Shown here: positions 18,998-28,022 of the stretch, one piece after another
How positions within the stretch are numbered: position 1 is the first letter of the stretch
How the letters are laid out: each line of letters begins with the position of its first letter
NCBI RefSeq assembly: GCF_900130055.1
Contig: NZ_FQXU01000005.1
Span: 434,001-498,000 of the forward strand
Direction of reading: 5' to 3'
Length of the DNA: 64,000 nt
Origin: Clostridium intestinale DSM 6191
GTDB taxonomy: Bacteria; Bacillota; Clostridia; Clostridiales; Clostridiaceae
Translations under genes and position numbers: made by a program
The notes under the pieces: generated by a model
What the model was told of the DNA's origin: nothing
The model's input: the letters and a program-made list of their open reading frames with translations, nothing else
The model's database searches: none

Positions 18998-19403
18998 ATC
19001 CTCTACTCTTAGGAGTAGGTTGCTTCATTTTCTTTAATTGAGAATGGTCTATTGGAACTAAATCTGTCTTATTAGTCAGATTTAATACATTCATGATAGA
19101 GATGTGTTCATTCTTCTCTTTATCACCTTTAAGACCCATAACAATAACTTTATGTCCTTGATTAACTTGAATAAAAGAAGGTTTCTTAAACCAAGAATTT
19201 TTCTTATAAACGCATTTAATAACCATTTTACCTGCATCAGGTTTAACTATTAAAGTTGCAGTGATCTTGTGAAAAATCCAAAGAATAGTTTTTGTTTCTA
19301 TCTTAGATGATAAAACGCTACCTTGAAATTGCGTCATTCTATCGCCATATTTCTTTATGTAAGAATCAGTATAATATTTTGAAATCTTTTCTTTAAAACC
19401 CAT
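18996..19403 (-). CDS. Hypothetical protein
   Basis: 135 residues, no family recognised. It has no signal peptide or membrane span. The N-terminus (GFKEKISKYYTDSYIKKYGDRM) is charged and looks helical. The middle has alternating hydrophobic strands, and the tail is basic and proline-rich (KKMKQPTPKSRG). Its AGGAG site lies 10 nt before the ATG, and codon use matches its neighbours, so I think it is a real gene. It stands alone between a convergent terminator and a small minus-strand gene. Confidence 0.65.
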   Translation of the reverse strand: MGFKEKISKYYTDSYIKKYGDRMTQFQGSVLSSKIETKTILWIFHKITATLIVKPDAGKMVIKCVYKKNSWFKKPSFIQVNQGHKVIVMGLKGDKEKNEHISIMNVLNLTNKTDLVPIDHSQLKKMKQPTPKSRG

Positions 19404-19525
19404 AATTATAACTCCTTTGTATTTATAATATTATGACATATATTGATTAAACGTAAAAATACAAATTAATTATAACATAATAACATATCTATTCAAATAA
19501 AATTTTTATTAGGATTGATTTAATT

Positions 19526-19556
19526 AAAAAAATCACCCGAAAGCAGGTGATTTTTT
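19526..19556 (-). terminator. Terminator of the DUF1450-like gene
   Basis: TCACC (19533-19537) pairs with GGTGA (19546-19550), extended by A/T arms on both sides. On the minus strand it ends in a T-run. Confidence 0.75.
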
Positions 19557-19558
19557 AA

Positions 19559-19771
19559 TTAGTTTAAGTTTTTTCTAATATCTTCTAGAAGCTCCTCTAA
19601 AGAATCTCCAGTAGCATCATTACCATTTACGATCGCTATTCCGCTACAGAAACATTCTCCACATCTTCCTAGGCAACCTTCAACATTAATCTCGCTTTCA
19701 GGTATATCCTTTTTTAATACCTCTATTACTGCATCTGTATATTCATTGTTTTCACAAAAATGTAGTGCCAT
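19559..19771 (-). CDS. Small cysteine-rich DUF1450-like protein (YuzB-type)
   Basis: 70 residues. It has FCENN near the start and CLGRCGECFCSGIAIVNG in the middle, a thioredoxin-fold ferredoxin-like Cys pattern seen in DUF1450/YuzB proteins. Such proteins are thought to be small redox or iron-sulfur proteins, but the function is not established. A GGAGGA site lies upstream of the ATG. It appears to be transcribed alone. Confidence 0.75.
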   Translation of the reverse strand: MALHFCENNEYTDAVIEVLKKDIPESEINVEGCLGRCGECFCSGIAIVNGNDATGDSLEELLEDIRKNLN

Positions 19772-19965
19772 TTATAAATCCTCCATAAATTAAAGTTAAT
19801 ATAAAGCAATTATAAAATGAGAATTGATATCAGTCAATAGTTATTATTTGTTAACTTTGAATTTAAGACTTGTACTACTATTATGAGGAAGCTTCTCTTA
19901 AGGCTTCATAAAAATCCTTTACTGTAGTAAAATAAGATTAAAATAATTTAGAAACAGGTGATTAA

Positions 19966-20592
19966 ATGGAAGCAAGGAATAGCTTAGGGCAAACGGAAGA
20001 AGAGTTTTTAAAAGAATATGATAGTTCAAAGTATAAAAAGCCATCAGTAACTACGGATAACGTAATATTTTATGTAAAAGAAAATAATATAGAGGTTTTA
20101 TTAATTAAACGAGGAAATCATCCAGATATAAATAAGTGGGCATTTCCAGGTGGATTTATAGAGATGGATGAGAATCTTGAAGTTGCAGCCCTTAGAGAGT
20201 TAAAAGAAGAAACAAATATAGAAGGAATAGAGTTTGAACAGTTACATACTTTTGGAGAAGTAGATAGAGATAAAAGAGATAGAATAATCACTGTGGTTTA
20301 TTTTGCTGTAATTGAGGAAAAAAAGAAAGCTGTAGCAGGGGATGATGCTGGGGATGCAAAATGGTTTTCTCTTGATTATGAAAAAATAGACATAGAAAAC
20401 TCAGGAGAATATATATTAGATATAAGACTTAAATGTGATGACTTAGAATTAAATCCACAAATTAAAGTAAGTGAATCTAAAGGTAAATATATAGCAAAAA
20501 AGAAATATATACAGATAAAAAATGATAAGATGGCAGGAGATCATGGAAAAGTGTTAGCTGTAGCTTTAGAGAAGTTTTTAGAAAAGTTCTAA
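19966..20592 (+). CDS. NUDIX hydrolase
   Basis: 208 residues. The NUDIX box is at about residues 65-88 (GGFIEMDENLEVAALRELKE followed by ETNI), complete except that the late glycine is Asn. The residues after the box (FGEVDRDKRDRIITVVYFAVI) resemble the ADP-ribose pyrophosphatase/YjhB-like branch. The C-terminal 60 residues are lysine-rich and not part of the core. The substrate cannot be assigned. The gene starts behind AGGTGA and lies upstream of the patatin gene but with a 70-90 bp gap, so co-transcription is uncertain. Confidence 0.85.
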   Translation: MEARNSLGQTEEEFLKEYDSSKYKKPSVTTDNVIFYVKENNIEVLLIKRGNHPDINKWAFPGGFIEMDENLEVAALRELKEETNIEGIEFEQLHTFGEVDRDKRDRIITVVYFAVIEEKKKAVAGDDAGDAKWFSLDYEKIDIENSGEYILDIRLKCDDLELNPQIKVSESKGKYIAKKKYIQIKNDKMAGDHGKVLAVALEKFLEKF

Positions 20593-20673
20593 ACAAATTA
20601 TATATTTATAAGACAGAAAAAATAAAGATAGCATATTATATATGATAATAAATTAATTTGTATGGAGAAAAAA

Positions 20674-21774
20674 GTGTTTAATAAAGGAACAAGAATTGGA
20701 TTAGCTCTTTCTGGAGGAGGTATTCGTGCTTTAATTTTTCATTTGGGTATTTTGAAGTTTTTAGCTGAAAATGGTGATCTTGAAAATGTTAAGACAATTA
20801 CTACAGTATCAGGTGGAAGCATTTGCATAGGGCTTATATTGTCTATAAATGATTATAAGTGGCCAACTAGCAAGGAATATTTAGAGAAGGTTTTGCCTGA
20901 ATGTAAAGGTATAGTTCTTAATAACGATATTACCAGTGGAATGATGAGGCTTAAGGAGAAGTATCCTGAGTATGATACAGTGATGCTATTGGCTAAGGCA
21001 TTAGAAGAAGAGTGGGGAGTACATGGAGATTTGCAGACTATCCCTTCTTCACTTAATTGGGAAATTAATTGTGCTACTTTTGAAACTACAAAAAATTTCA
21101 GGTTTAGCAAAAGACGCATGGGAGATCCTTTATTGGGCTATACAATGAATCCAGATTTTCCAATTTCAAATGCTGTTGCTGCTTCAGCCGCCTTTCCAGA
21201 GATCATAGGGACATATAGATTAGATATGAGTTTATATAAGTGGTATAAAGATGAGTTAGGAAATACACCTTTAACTGATCCACGGGATTTTTGTAATTTG
21301 TGGGATGGGGGTGTTTATGATAACCTTGGTCTTGAAGTATTATATAGACCAGGATTTGGACTTAAAAAAGGAATTGATTTTTTAGTTGTAAGTGATGCAT
21401 CTTCTCCAATTTATGAACAAGAATACTCTAGGGAGAACAGATTAGAAAATCTTCAACGTATTTGGGATATCAGTGTTAAAAAATTAAATGAATTAGTAGT
21501 TAGAAGCTTATTTAGAGATGTGATAAATAAGGGGAAAGGCGCTTATTTAAAAACAGGTACTTTTGTTTTGGATGTTCTAAAGAAGTTACCTATTCCCCAC
21601 AAAATCATAATAAAACTTGGTGAAACATCTCTATCTCATGAGAGAGTATTACTTGCAATGAATTATCCTACAACTCTACTAGCTCCAACTTCTGAAGAAT
21701 TTGAGTTGATTTTAAGACATGGTTATGAAACAGCATCGTGCATTAGGATAAAATCCATATTTGAAAAGTTATAG
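20674..21774 (+). CDS. Patatin-like phospholipase family protein
   Basis: About 366 residues. The oxyanion-hole motif ALSGGGIRALIFH is near the N-terminus, the nucleophile is Ser49 in VSGGSICIG, and the dyad aspartate is Asp211 in WDGGVYDNLG. Normally the nucleophile elbow is GxSxG; here it is G47-G-S-I-C51, with cysteine replacing the last glycine. Patatins cleave acyl esters of lipids. No signal peptide is seen, so it is likely cytoplasmic. An ATG at 20662 has no ribosome site, while GGAG at 20664-20667 fits the GTG at 20674, which I prefer. No defence-type cyclase is adjacent. Confidence 0.82.
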   Translation: MFNKGTRIGLALSGGGIRALIFHLGILKFLAENGDLENVKTITTVSGGSICIGLILSINDYKWPTSKEYLEKVLPECKGIVLNNDITSGMMRLKEKYPEYDTVMLLAKALEEEWGVHGDLQTIPSSLNWEINCATFETTKNFRFSKRRMGDPLLGYTMNPDFPISNAVAASAAFPEIIGTYRLDMSLYKWYKDELGNTPLTDPRDFCNLWDGGVYDNLGLEVLYRPGFGLKKGIDFLVVSDASSPIYEQEYSRENRLENLQRIWDISVKKLNELVVRSLFRDVINKGKGAYLKTGTFVLDVLKKLPIPHKIIIKLGETSLSHERVLLAMNYPTTLLAPTSEEFELILRHGYETASCIRIKSIFEKL

Positions 21775-21791
21775 ATATTTTTATCTTTAAG

Positions 21792-22649
21792 CTAACTAAG
21801 TGGAACAAGATTCTTCATACTTATATCTAAACATGGAGAAGAGTGAGTAAGTGCACCTAAAGATATAAAATCAATCCCCAAAGAAGCATATCTAGAAATA
21901 TTGTCTAAAGTGATATTCCCGGAACATTCAACTAGAGCCTTGTCCTTAATTAAGCTCAAGGCTTCTTTTATGTTATCAAGGGACATATTATCTAACATTA
22001 TAATATCTGCTCTTGCATCTAAGGCCTCTTTTACCATATCTAAGGTTTCAACCTCAACTTCAACTTTTCTAACAAAAGAAGAATTTTCACGAGCTTTAGT
22101 TACAGCAGCTTTAACTCCCCCTGCAAAAGCAACATGATTGTCTTTTAAAAGTATTCCATCAGATAAATTGAATCTATGATTTTGTCCACCGCCAATTTTC
22201 ACAGAATATTTTTCTAAGATTCTTAGATTAGGAGTGGTTTTTCTTGTATCTAATATCTTTGTTTTTGAATCTTTTATTAAGGATACAACTTTATCTGTAT
22301 AAGTTGATATACCGCTCATTCTTCCTAAAAAATTTAAGGCGACCCTTTCACCAGATAAGATAATTCGTGTACTTCCAGTAAGTTCACCTATTTTTTCTTT
22401 ATTATAGACCTTATCTCCATCTTTTTTATATAAATCAACTTTAACCGAAAATTCTGAGTTTAAAGAAAGAAGTTCAAATACTCTTTTAAAAACCTCAAGT
22501 CCAGCTAAGACTCCATCTTCTTTTGCAATTAAATCAACTTTGCTTTTTGATTCAAGGGGTATAATAGCTTCTGTAGAAATATCTCCATTTGGAATATCTT
22601 CTATTAAAGCATCTTTAATTATTTTATCCAGTATAAGCAAATTCAACAT
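21792..22649 (-). CDS. nadC: Nicotinate-nucleotide diphosphorylase (quinolinate phosphoribosyltransferase)
   Basis: 285 residues, normal length. It joins quinolinate to PRPP to give nicotinate mononucleotide. Diagnostic parts: EDIPNGDISTEAI at the start, GERVALNFLGRMSGIST, LDTRKTTPNLRILEKYSVKI, GGGQNHRFNLSDGILLKDNH and the barrel end ECSGNITLDNI with DFISLGALTHS. It is the last gene of the nadABC operon and overlaps nadB by 26 bp. Confidence 0.97.
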   Translation of the reverse strand: MLNLLILDKIIKDALIEDIPNGDISTEAIIPLESKSKVDLIAKEDGVLAGLEVFKRVFELLSLNSEFSVKVDLYKKDGDKVYNKEKIGELTGSTRIILSGERVALNFLGRMSGISTYTDKVVSLIKDSKTKILDTRKTTPNLRILEKYSVKIGGGQNHRFNLSDGILLKDNHVAFAGGVKAAVTKARENSSFVRKVEVEVETLDMVKEALDARADIIMLDNMSLDNIKEALSLIKDKALVECSGNITLDNISRYASLGIDFISLGALTHSSPCLDISMKNLVPLS

Positions 22650-23931
22650 TTATATTTCCTGCCTTTCTTTTAAATTCCTCAATTGTACTTATTCGATTTC
22701 TTGATAATATTTCCATAGGTGTACCTTTTATTTTAGGTGGATTGAAATTTATAAGAGACATACTATCTATTGAAAGATTAATTGAGTTAGCAGCTCTTCT
22801 AGAAAACACAAGTGCTTCAAGAATAGAGTTGGAAGCAAGCCTGTTTGCACCATGAACTCCTGTACAACTGGTTTCCCCTACAGCATATAGATTTCTAAGA
22901 GAAGTATGGGAATTTAAATCAACCTTTATTCCTCCCATAAAGTAATGCTGTGCTGGAGATACAGGTATTGATTCTTTAGTAATATCTATTCCTTTATTTA
23001 AGCAATTTTCATAGATAGCTGGGAATCTATTTATTAAGTAATTGCTGTTTAAAAAAGATATATCCAAATACACATGAGAACTATTTGTTTTCTTTATTTC
23101 TTCATATATAGCTTTTGATACAACATCTCTAGGCAAAAGTTCATTTACAAATCGTTCTCGTTTAGAGTTTAGTAAGATTCCTCCTTCTCCGCGCACAGAT
23201 TCAGAGATTAAAAATCTTCTTTTAGAGGCATTCATCTCATATAAAGCTGTGGGGTGGATCTGGATATATTCTAGATCTTTAAGTTTTATGTTGTGTTTTA
23301 AAGCTATGCTTATAGAATCTCCAGTTAATGCACGTTGATTTGTAGAATTTACAAATAGGCCACCTATACCACCAGTAGCTAAAATCACAATTTTTGAATG
23401 AATAAACAATTGAGAATTATCCTTTAGAAAAATACCACCTATACAAGTTTCTTCATTTTCCATTAAATCTATAAGAGTAGTTTTTTCTAAAATAGTTACA
23501 TTATCTAAGGATTTCACCTTATGGATTAAAGTTTCTTGAACTGATTTACCTGTAGTATCTTTTACATGTACTATTCTATTAACACTATGAGCACCTTCCT
23601 TTGTGAATTCAAAAGAAGAATCTTCCTTAAGGTCAAAAGGAACTCCTAAGGATTTTAGATTAAGAATGTTTTCCATGGATTCTTCTGCTAAAACATTCAC
23701 GGCTTCTTTATTGTTTTTATATTGTCCAGCTTTTAGGGTATCCTCAATAAATAAAGGAATATCTTCTTTAGATAAGGCAGTGGAAATTCCTCCTTGAGCT
23801 AAAAAACTGTTTGTATCTGCTATACTTTCTTTTGATACAATAGTTATATTTAAATCTTTTCTTAGATTTAAGGTTAGGTAAAGTCCCGAAATTCCGCTAC
23901 CAACTATTAAAACATCAGTGAATAACTCCAT
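22624..23931 (-). CDS. nadB: L-aspartate oxidase
   Basis: The 435-residue flavoprotein oxidises L-aspartate to iminoaspartate for quinolinate synthesis. The FAD motif DVLIVGSGISGLYLTLNL is at residues 6-23. The succinate dehydrogenase-like substrate loop SFLAQGGISTAL and the active-site segments HIHPTALYEM-like (IQIHPTALYE), ESVRGEGGILLN and PAQHYFMGGIKVD are present. It is about 80-100 residues shorter than the E. coli enzyme because the C-terminal helical domain is mostly missing, which is common among clostridial NadB. The middle gene of the operon, with GAAGGGA as ribosome site. Confidence 0.95.
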   Translation of the reverse strand: MELFTDVLIVGSGISGLYLTLNLRKDLNITIVSKESIADTNSFLAQGGISTALSKEDIPLFIEDTLKAGQYKNNKEAVNVLAEESMENILNLKSLGVPFDLKEDSSFEFTKEGAHSVNRIVHVKDTTGKSVQETLIHKVKSLDNVTILEKTTLIDLMENEETCIGGIFLKDNSQLFIHSKIVILATGGIGGLFVNSTNQRALTGDSISIALKHNIKLKDLEYIQIHPTALYEMNASKRRFLISESVRGEGGILLNSKRERFVNELLPRDVVSKAIYEEIKKTNSSHVYLDISFLNSNYLINRFPAIYENCLNKGIDITKESIPVSPAQHYFMGGIKVDLNSHTSLRNLYAVGETSCTGVHGANRLASNSILEALVFSRRAANSINLSIDSMSLINFNPPKIKGTPMEILSRNRISTIEEFKRKAGNINVEFAYTG

Positions 23932-23995
23932 ATTAATCCCTTCTTTTAGATAATTTGTGTATTTAATTTAAGACAATAGGTGTAGTGAATTTAAT

Positions 23996-24898
23996 TTAAG
24001 ATAATAAGTGCATGTTTTCTAGCGCTTTATAAGCCTTCATTCTGACATCTTCATCTAAAATTATTTCATTGGTTTCTTCTTTTAATGTAATATAGATGTC
24101 TTCTAATGTGGTTTTCTTCATATTAATACAAGTCATAGTAGTTCCAGGAACATAGAATTTTTTATGAGGACTTCTTTTTTTCATTTCATGAAGAACTCCA
24201 GATTCAGTTAACACTATAAATTCATCTTTATGGGAGCTTACTGAATAATCTATAATTTCACCTGTACTTCCTAAAAAGTTTGCCATATCTCTTATTTCTT
24301 TTTCACACTCAGGATGAACTAATACTTCTGCAAGAGGACGTAAATCTTTCAAGGCTTGTACAGTTTCTTTTTTTACTTTCTTATGAGTAATGCAATAACC
24401 ATCCCAAAGATAAAACTTTTTATTTGGAAACTGTTCCGCTATATATTCTCCAAGATTTTTGTCTGGTAAGAAAATAATTTCTTCATTAGGGATGTTTTTC
24501 ATGATGCTTAAGGCAGAGGATGAAGTAACGCAAACGTCACATAATGCCTTAACATCTGTATTTGAATTGATGTAGCTTACAACTAAAGCATTAGGATGTT
24601 TCTCTTTTAGTTTAGCTAAGCTTTGGGCATCTGCCATGTCAGCCATAGGGCAGCCAGCATCTGAGTTTGGTAAATATACTTTTTTATTTGGAGATAAGAT
24701 TTTAGCGCTTTCAGCCATAAATTTTACGCCACAAAAAATTATAGCTTGCTCAGGACTATTCATAGCTATCTTACTTAAATAATAAGAATCTCCTACATAA
24801 TCAGCTATATCTTGAACTTCATCTCTTTGATAATAATGGGCTAAAATCAAAGCATTTTTTTCTTTTTTAAGATTTTTAATTTCATCTACAAGATTCAT
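23996..24898 (-). CDS. nadA: Quinolinate synthase
   Basis: 300 residues. It condenses iminoaspartate with dihydroxyacetone phosphate using a [4Fe-4S] cluster. The three cluster cysteines are seen in IFCGVKFMAES, VHPECEKEI and TMTCINMKK. The N-terminus LILAHYYQRDEVQDIADYVGDS is diagnostic. It is the first gene of nadA-nadB-nadC, with a good SigA promoter and a possible operator upstream. With it the cell can make NAD from aspartate. Confidence 0.97.
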   Translation of the reverse strand: MNLVDEIKNLKKEKNALILAHYYQRDEVQDIADYVGDSYYLSKIAMNSPEQAIIFCGVKFMAESAKILSPNKKVYLPNSDAGCPMADMADAQSLAKLKEKHPNALVVSYINSNTDVKALCDVCVTSSSALSIMKNIPNEEIIFLPDKNLGEYIAEQFPNKKFYLWDGYCITHKKVKKETVQALKDLRPLAEVLVHPECEKEIRDMANFLGSTGEIIDYSVSSHKDEFIVLTESGVLHEMKKRSPHKKFYVPGTTMTCINMKKTTLEDIYITLKEETNEIILDEDVRMKAYKALENMHLLS

Positions 24899-24930
24899 AA
24901 GTTAAACTCCTAAATAAATATTTTATTGGT

Positions 24931-24970
24931 GTATATACAGCAGTATACTCCTAAAATTTTGATAATTCAA
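24931..24970 (-). promoter_or_regulatory. nadABC promoter with a palindrome over the -10
   Basis: Reading the minus strand: TTGAAT (24970-24965), 17 bp, TATACT (24947-24942). An imperfect inverted repeat with arms GTATA/TATAC (24931-24948) covers the -10 and the likely start point, a repressor-type position. It might bind an NAD or niacin-responsive repressor, but I do not recognise a known NiaR site. Confidence 0.6.
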
Positions 24971-25056
24971 CCTAATAATACTTCATAGAATTTTGTAAAA
25001 ATGCCGGTGTTTATATTATCCCATTAAGTTCACACTAGAAGTTAATAGTTTATTCA

Positions 25057-25085
25057 TTGACCAAAAGTAGGAATTATGGCATAAT
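25057..25085 (+). promoter_or_regulatory. SigA-type promoter of the DUF4003 gene and dinB
   Basis: TTGACC (25057-25062) and CATAAT (25080-25085), 17 bp apart, 52 bp before the DUF4003 start. Confidence 0.6.
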
Positions 25086-25137
25086 ATGAGGTATAAGATA
25101 ACCTTTAAAATAATATAATTAACTGGGATGGGATAAG

Positions 25138-26025
25138 ATGAATACGATTGAGAATATTATAAATACATATAACAATATTAAAAATAAGTTAAGATTTGAT
25201 GGAGAATATTTAAATTATTTTGCTTCAATACTTTCTACTGTTAATAAAAATATAATTAATTATGATAAAATAAAATATATAAGAAGATTTTTTTCAGATA
25301 GAACAGCTTGGCATTCATCTTTTAGAGGGACAGGACTTTATACAATATCAATAATTCTTTCTTTTGAAGAGGACTTAGATGAAAAAATGGAGAAGATTAT
25401 AGAGATAGAGCAGGAGTTAGTATCTAAGGGTTTTAGAGAAAGTTCTTATTTGGCTTTAGCAAGTTATATTTTACATAAGAGTAAGGATAGCAATGTTATT
25501 CAAAGATTTATAGATATGTATGATATTATACATGGTAAAAGTGATAAGATAACTTGTGAAGAAGATTATCCGATGATAGCGCTTGTTGTATACAAAAATA
25601 TAAGTGGAGAAATTCTTACAACTAAGTATGATGATTATTTTAGCGTGTACAAATTTGTTGAAGTTAAGAGTAATGACATCACTCAGGATATGGTGATTTC
25701 TTCTATAATTTTTAATAATGGAATAAACCTTAATGATAATATGATGAAGGAAAAGATTGAAGCACAATATGCTATTTTATATCCTATATTTTTTAATAAA
25801 ACTGAAAATACAGTTAAGATGTTAGATATATGGGAGGGAAAACTTGAAGAGCATGTGGAGCTTCAGTTATTTATGGATGGAAGTTTTAGAAGATTTTTAG
25901 CCATAGTTTTAATATTACAAAACAACAAGGATATATCAAATGAAGATCTAGAAATGCTCATATCTTTATGCGTATTAAACTTTACTAAAACTCAGGAAAC
26001 ATCAATATTAAGTGATCTAGTGTAA
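25138..26025 (+). CDS. DUF4003 family protein
   Basis: 295 residues, mostly helical and soluble, with no membrane span. The segment SIILSFEEDLDEKMEKIIEI with ESSYLALASYIL matches my memory of the DUF4003 family of Firmicutes, whose function is unknown. It is likely co-transcribed with dinB, which starts 12 bp after its stop. The ribosome site is GGGATGGGA. Confidence 0.7.
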   Translation: MNTIENIINTYNNIKNKLRFDGEYLNYFASILSTVNKNIINYDKIKYIRRFFSDRTAWHSSFRGTGLYTISIILSFEEDLDEKMEKIIEIEQELVSKGFRESSYLALASYILHKSKDSNVIQRFIDMYDIIHGKSDKITCEEDYPMIALVVYKNISGEILTTKYDDYFSVYKFVEVKSNDITQDMVISSIIFNNGINLNDNMMKEKIEAQYAILYPIFFNKTENTVKMLDIWEGKLEEHVELQLFMDGSFRRFLAIVLILQNNKDISNEDLEMLISLCVLNFTKTQETSILSDLV

Positions 26026-26037
26026 TGAGGGATAAAT

Positions 26038-27081
26038 ATGAATAAAAAGATTATTCATGTGGATATGGATGCGTTTTTTGCATCTGTAGAAGTTATGGAT
26101 AACCCAAAACTTAAAGGGAAACCAGTAATAGTTGGAGGAACAAGTGAAAGAGGCGTGGTAGCTACTTGTTCTTATGAAGCTAGAGCCTTTGGGGTTCATT
26201 CAGCCATGCCTTTATTTATGGCAAAGGAGAAGTGTCCTCATGGGATATATCTGCCAGTTAGATATGGAAGGTATAAGGAGATATCAAGAAAGGTTTTCTC
26301 TATTTTAGAAGAGATTACGTCTATAATTGAACCAGTATCTATAGATGAGGCCTACTTAGACGTTACAAACAGTAAATTAACTGCTATGGAAGCTGCTTTA
26401 TATATTAAAAAAGCTATTAGAAGAGAACTTGGAATTACTATTTCTGCAGGAATTTCTTACAATAAGTTTTTAGCTAAGATAGCTTCTGAATGGAACAAAC
26501 CAGATGGAATAAAGGAAATAACTGAAGGTATGGTTCCAGAAATACTTTTTCCTCTATCAGTTTCCAAAATTCATGGGTTAGGGGAGAAGTCTGTAAAGAA
26601 ATTAAATAACATAGGAATATTCAGGGTAAAGGATTTATATGCTTTACCCAATGAGCTTTTCACATATTATTTTGGGAAGTATGGAGATGATATATATAAC
26701 AGAATAAGAGGAATAGATAATAGAGAAGTTAAGGTAAATCATGATAGAAAATCTATAGGAAAAGAAACAACTTTAAGAAAAAATACAAATGATAGAGAAG
26801 AACTTTTAGAGTATATAGATAGATTTTCTAAAGAAATTTCAGATATTTTAATAGATAGAAATCTGTCAGGAAGAACTTTAACTATAAAATATAAAACCTG
26901 GGATTTTAAATCTCATACTAAAAGTAAAACCTTAATGAACTATGTAGATAAATATGATGAGATATTTAAAAATGCAGTAGATATATTAACTGATGAATTA
27001 ATTGAAGAAGAACTTAGACTAATAGGATTATCTATATCTTCTTTAAAAGAAAATAAAATACAGCAATTAAGATTATTCTAG
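26038..27081 (+). CDS. dinB: DNA polymerase IV (Y-family)
   Basis: 347 residues, a translesion polymerase. Catalytic carboxylates are in VDMDAFFASVE (residues 7-17) and SIDEAYLDVT (about 103-112). The SAGISYNKFLAKIAS palm motif, two helix-hairpin-helix elements (KIHGLGEKSVKKLNNIGI) and the little-finger domain follow. The C-terminus ends QQLRLF, which fits a beta-clamp binding motif (QLxLF). It is probably in one transcript with the DUF4003 gene. No LexA box was recognised. Confidence 0.96.
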   Translation: MNKKIIHVDMDAFFASVEVMDNPKLKGKPVIVGGTSERGVVATCSYEARAFGVHSAMPLFMAKEKCPHGIYLPVRYGRYKEISRKVFSILEEITSIIEPVSIDEAYLDVTNSKLTAMEAALYIKKAIRRELGITISAGISYNKFLAKIASEWNKPDGIKEITEGMVPEILFPLSVSKIHGLGEKSVKKLNNIGIFRVKDLYALPNELFTYYFGKYGDDIYNRIRGIDNREVKVNHDRKSIGKETTLRKNTNDREELLEYIDRFSKEISDILIDRNLSGRTLTIKYKTWDFKSHTKSKTLMNYVDKYDEIFKNAVDILTDELIEEELRLIGLSISSLKENKIQQLRLF

Positions 27082-27185
27082 TAAAAGAATAGACATAAAT
27101 TAATATATAATTTATAATCACTTAATGTAGAGAGAAATTAGTAAACCAATTCTTTTGAAAAAGTTTACTCAGGAGGAATGTATAT

Positions 27186-27860
27186 ATGAATAAAAATGAA
27201 TTATCAAAATTTATTGACCACACCGTATTAAAGGCTGAAACTTCAGAAAAAGCTGTAGAGAAAGTTTGCAAGGAAGCTTTAGATTATAAATTCGCCTCTG
27301 TATGTATTAATCCTTGTAATGTTAAGTTGGCTTCAAAGCTATTAGAAGGAAGCGAAGTTAAGGTATGTACAGTTATAGGATTCCCTTTAGGTGCAAATAC
27401 TTCAAAGGTTAAAGCATTTGAAACAGAAGATGCAATAGCAAATGGTGCTCATGAAGTGGATATGGTTATAAACATAGGAAAGTTAAAAGATAAGGACTAT
27501 GACTACGTTAGAGAAGATATAAAAGCAGTTGTAAATGCAGCTAAAGGTAAAGCGCTTACAAAAGTTATAATAGAAACTTGCTTACTTACAGATGAAGAGA
27601 AAGTAAAAGCTTGTGAACTTGCAAAAGAAGCTGGAGCAGATTTTGTAAAAACTTCTACAGGATTTTCTACAGGTGGAGCAACACCTGCTGATATAAAGCT
27701 TATGAGAGAAACAGTAGGACCAGAGATGGGAGTTAAAGCATCAGGTGGAGTTAGAAATATAGATGATGCAGAAGCTGTTATAAAAAATGGTGCTACAAGA
27801 ATAGGGGCATCATCATCAATTGATATAGTTGAAGGAAGAACATCAAAAACCAATTACTAA
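27186..27860 (+). CDS. deoC: Deoxyribose-phosphate aldolase
   Basis: 224 residues, normal length. It cleaves deoxyribose-5-phosphate to acetaldehyde and glyceraldehyde-3-phosphate in nucleoside breakdown. The Schiff-base lysine lies in [15 protein letters not shown] (about residue 153), the proton-relay residues are in EVDMVINIG, and the second lysine is in [10 protein letters not shown]. It is monocistronic here, with no other deo genes nearby. A strong GGAGGAA site and a clear terminator flank it. Confidence 0.97.
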   Translation: MNKNELSKFIDHTVLKAETSEKAVEKVCKEALDYKFASVCINPCNVKLASKLLEGSEVKVCTVIGFPLGANTSKVKAFETEDAIANGAHEVDMVINIGKLKDKDYDYVREDIKAVVNAAKGKALTKVIIETCLLTDEEKVKACELAKEAGADFVKTSTGFSTGGATPADIKLMRETVGPEMGVKASGGVRNIDDAEAVIKNGATRIGASSSIDIVEGRTSKTNY

Positions 27861-27868
27861 AATAAAAG

Positions 27869-27908
27869 AAGTACTCTTAAAGAATATGCATCTTTAGAGT
27901 ACTTTTTT
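27869..27908 (+). terminator. Rho-independent terminator of deoC
   Basis: AAGTACTC(T)TAAAGA pairs with TCTTTAGAGTACTT (14 bp with one bulge), followed by T's. The stem sequence AGTACTCTAAAG/CTTTAGAGTACT closely resembles the hairpin in the spoIIAA leader. Confidence 0.9.
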
Positions 27909-27978
27909 ATTATTTTAATTGAAAAAAACTATTCCTAAAATTGGCTAATAAGAATATTTATATATTAAACAATTAATT

Positions 27979-28022
27979 AAGGAGGAAACTACTCTACCTT
28001 AAGAAGAGTGGTAAATTTTATG
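27979..28022 (+). promoter_or_regulatory. Hairpin between Shine-Dalgarno and ATG of the lonB-like gene
   Basis: AAGGAGGA at 27979-27986 is a near-perfect ribosome site, but the ATG is at 28020. In between, 27988-27995 (ACTACTCT) pairs with 28005-28012 (AGAGTGGT): eight pairs including one G-T, loop of 9. When folded, the effective spacing is 9 nt. The alternative GTG at 28008 lies inside the stem and is 22 nt from the site. Confidence 0.65.

Noticed and set aside
20674-21774. Patatin as a CBASS or other defence effector
   Set aside because: No nucleotidyltransferase, ubiquitin-like or sensor genes lie nearby. The neighbours are a NUDIX gene and nadC.
28008-28010. GTG start for the lonB-like gene
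   Set aside because: It lies inside the 3' arm of the leader hairpin and 22 nt from the ribosome site. The ATG at 28020 fits the folded leader better.
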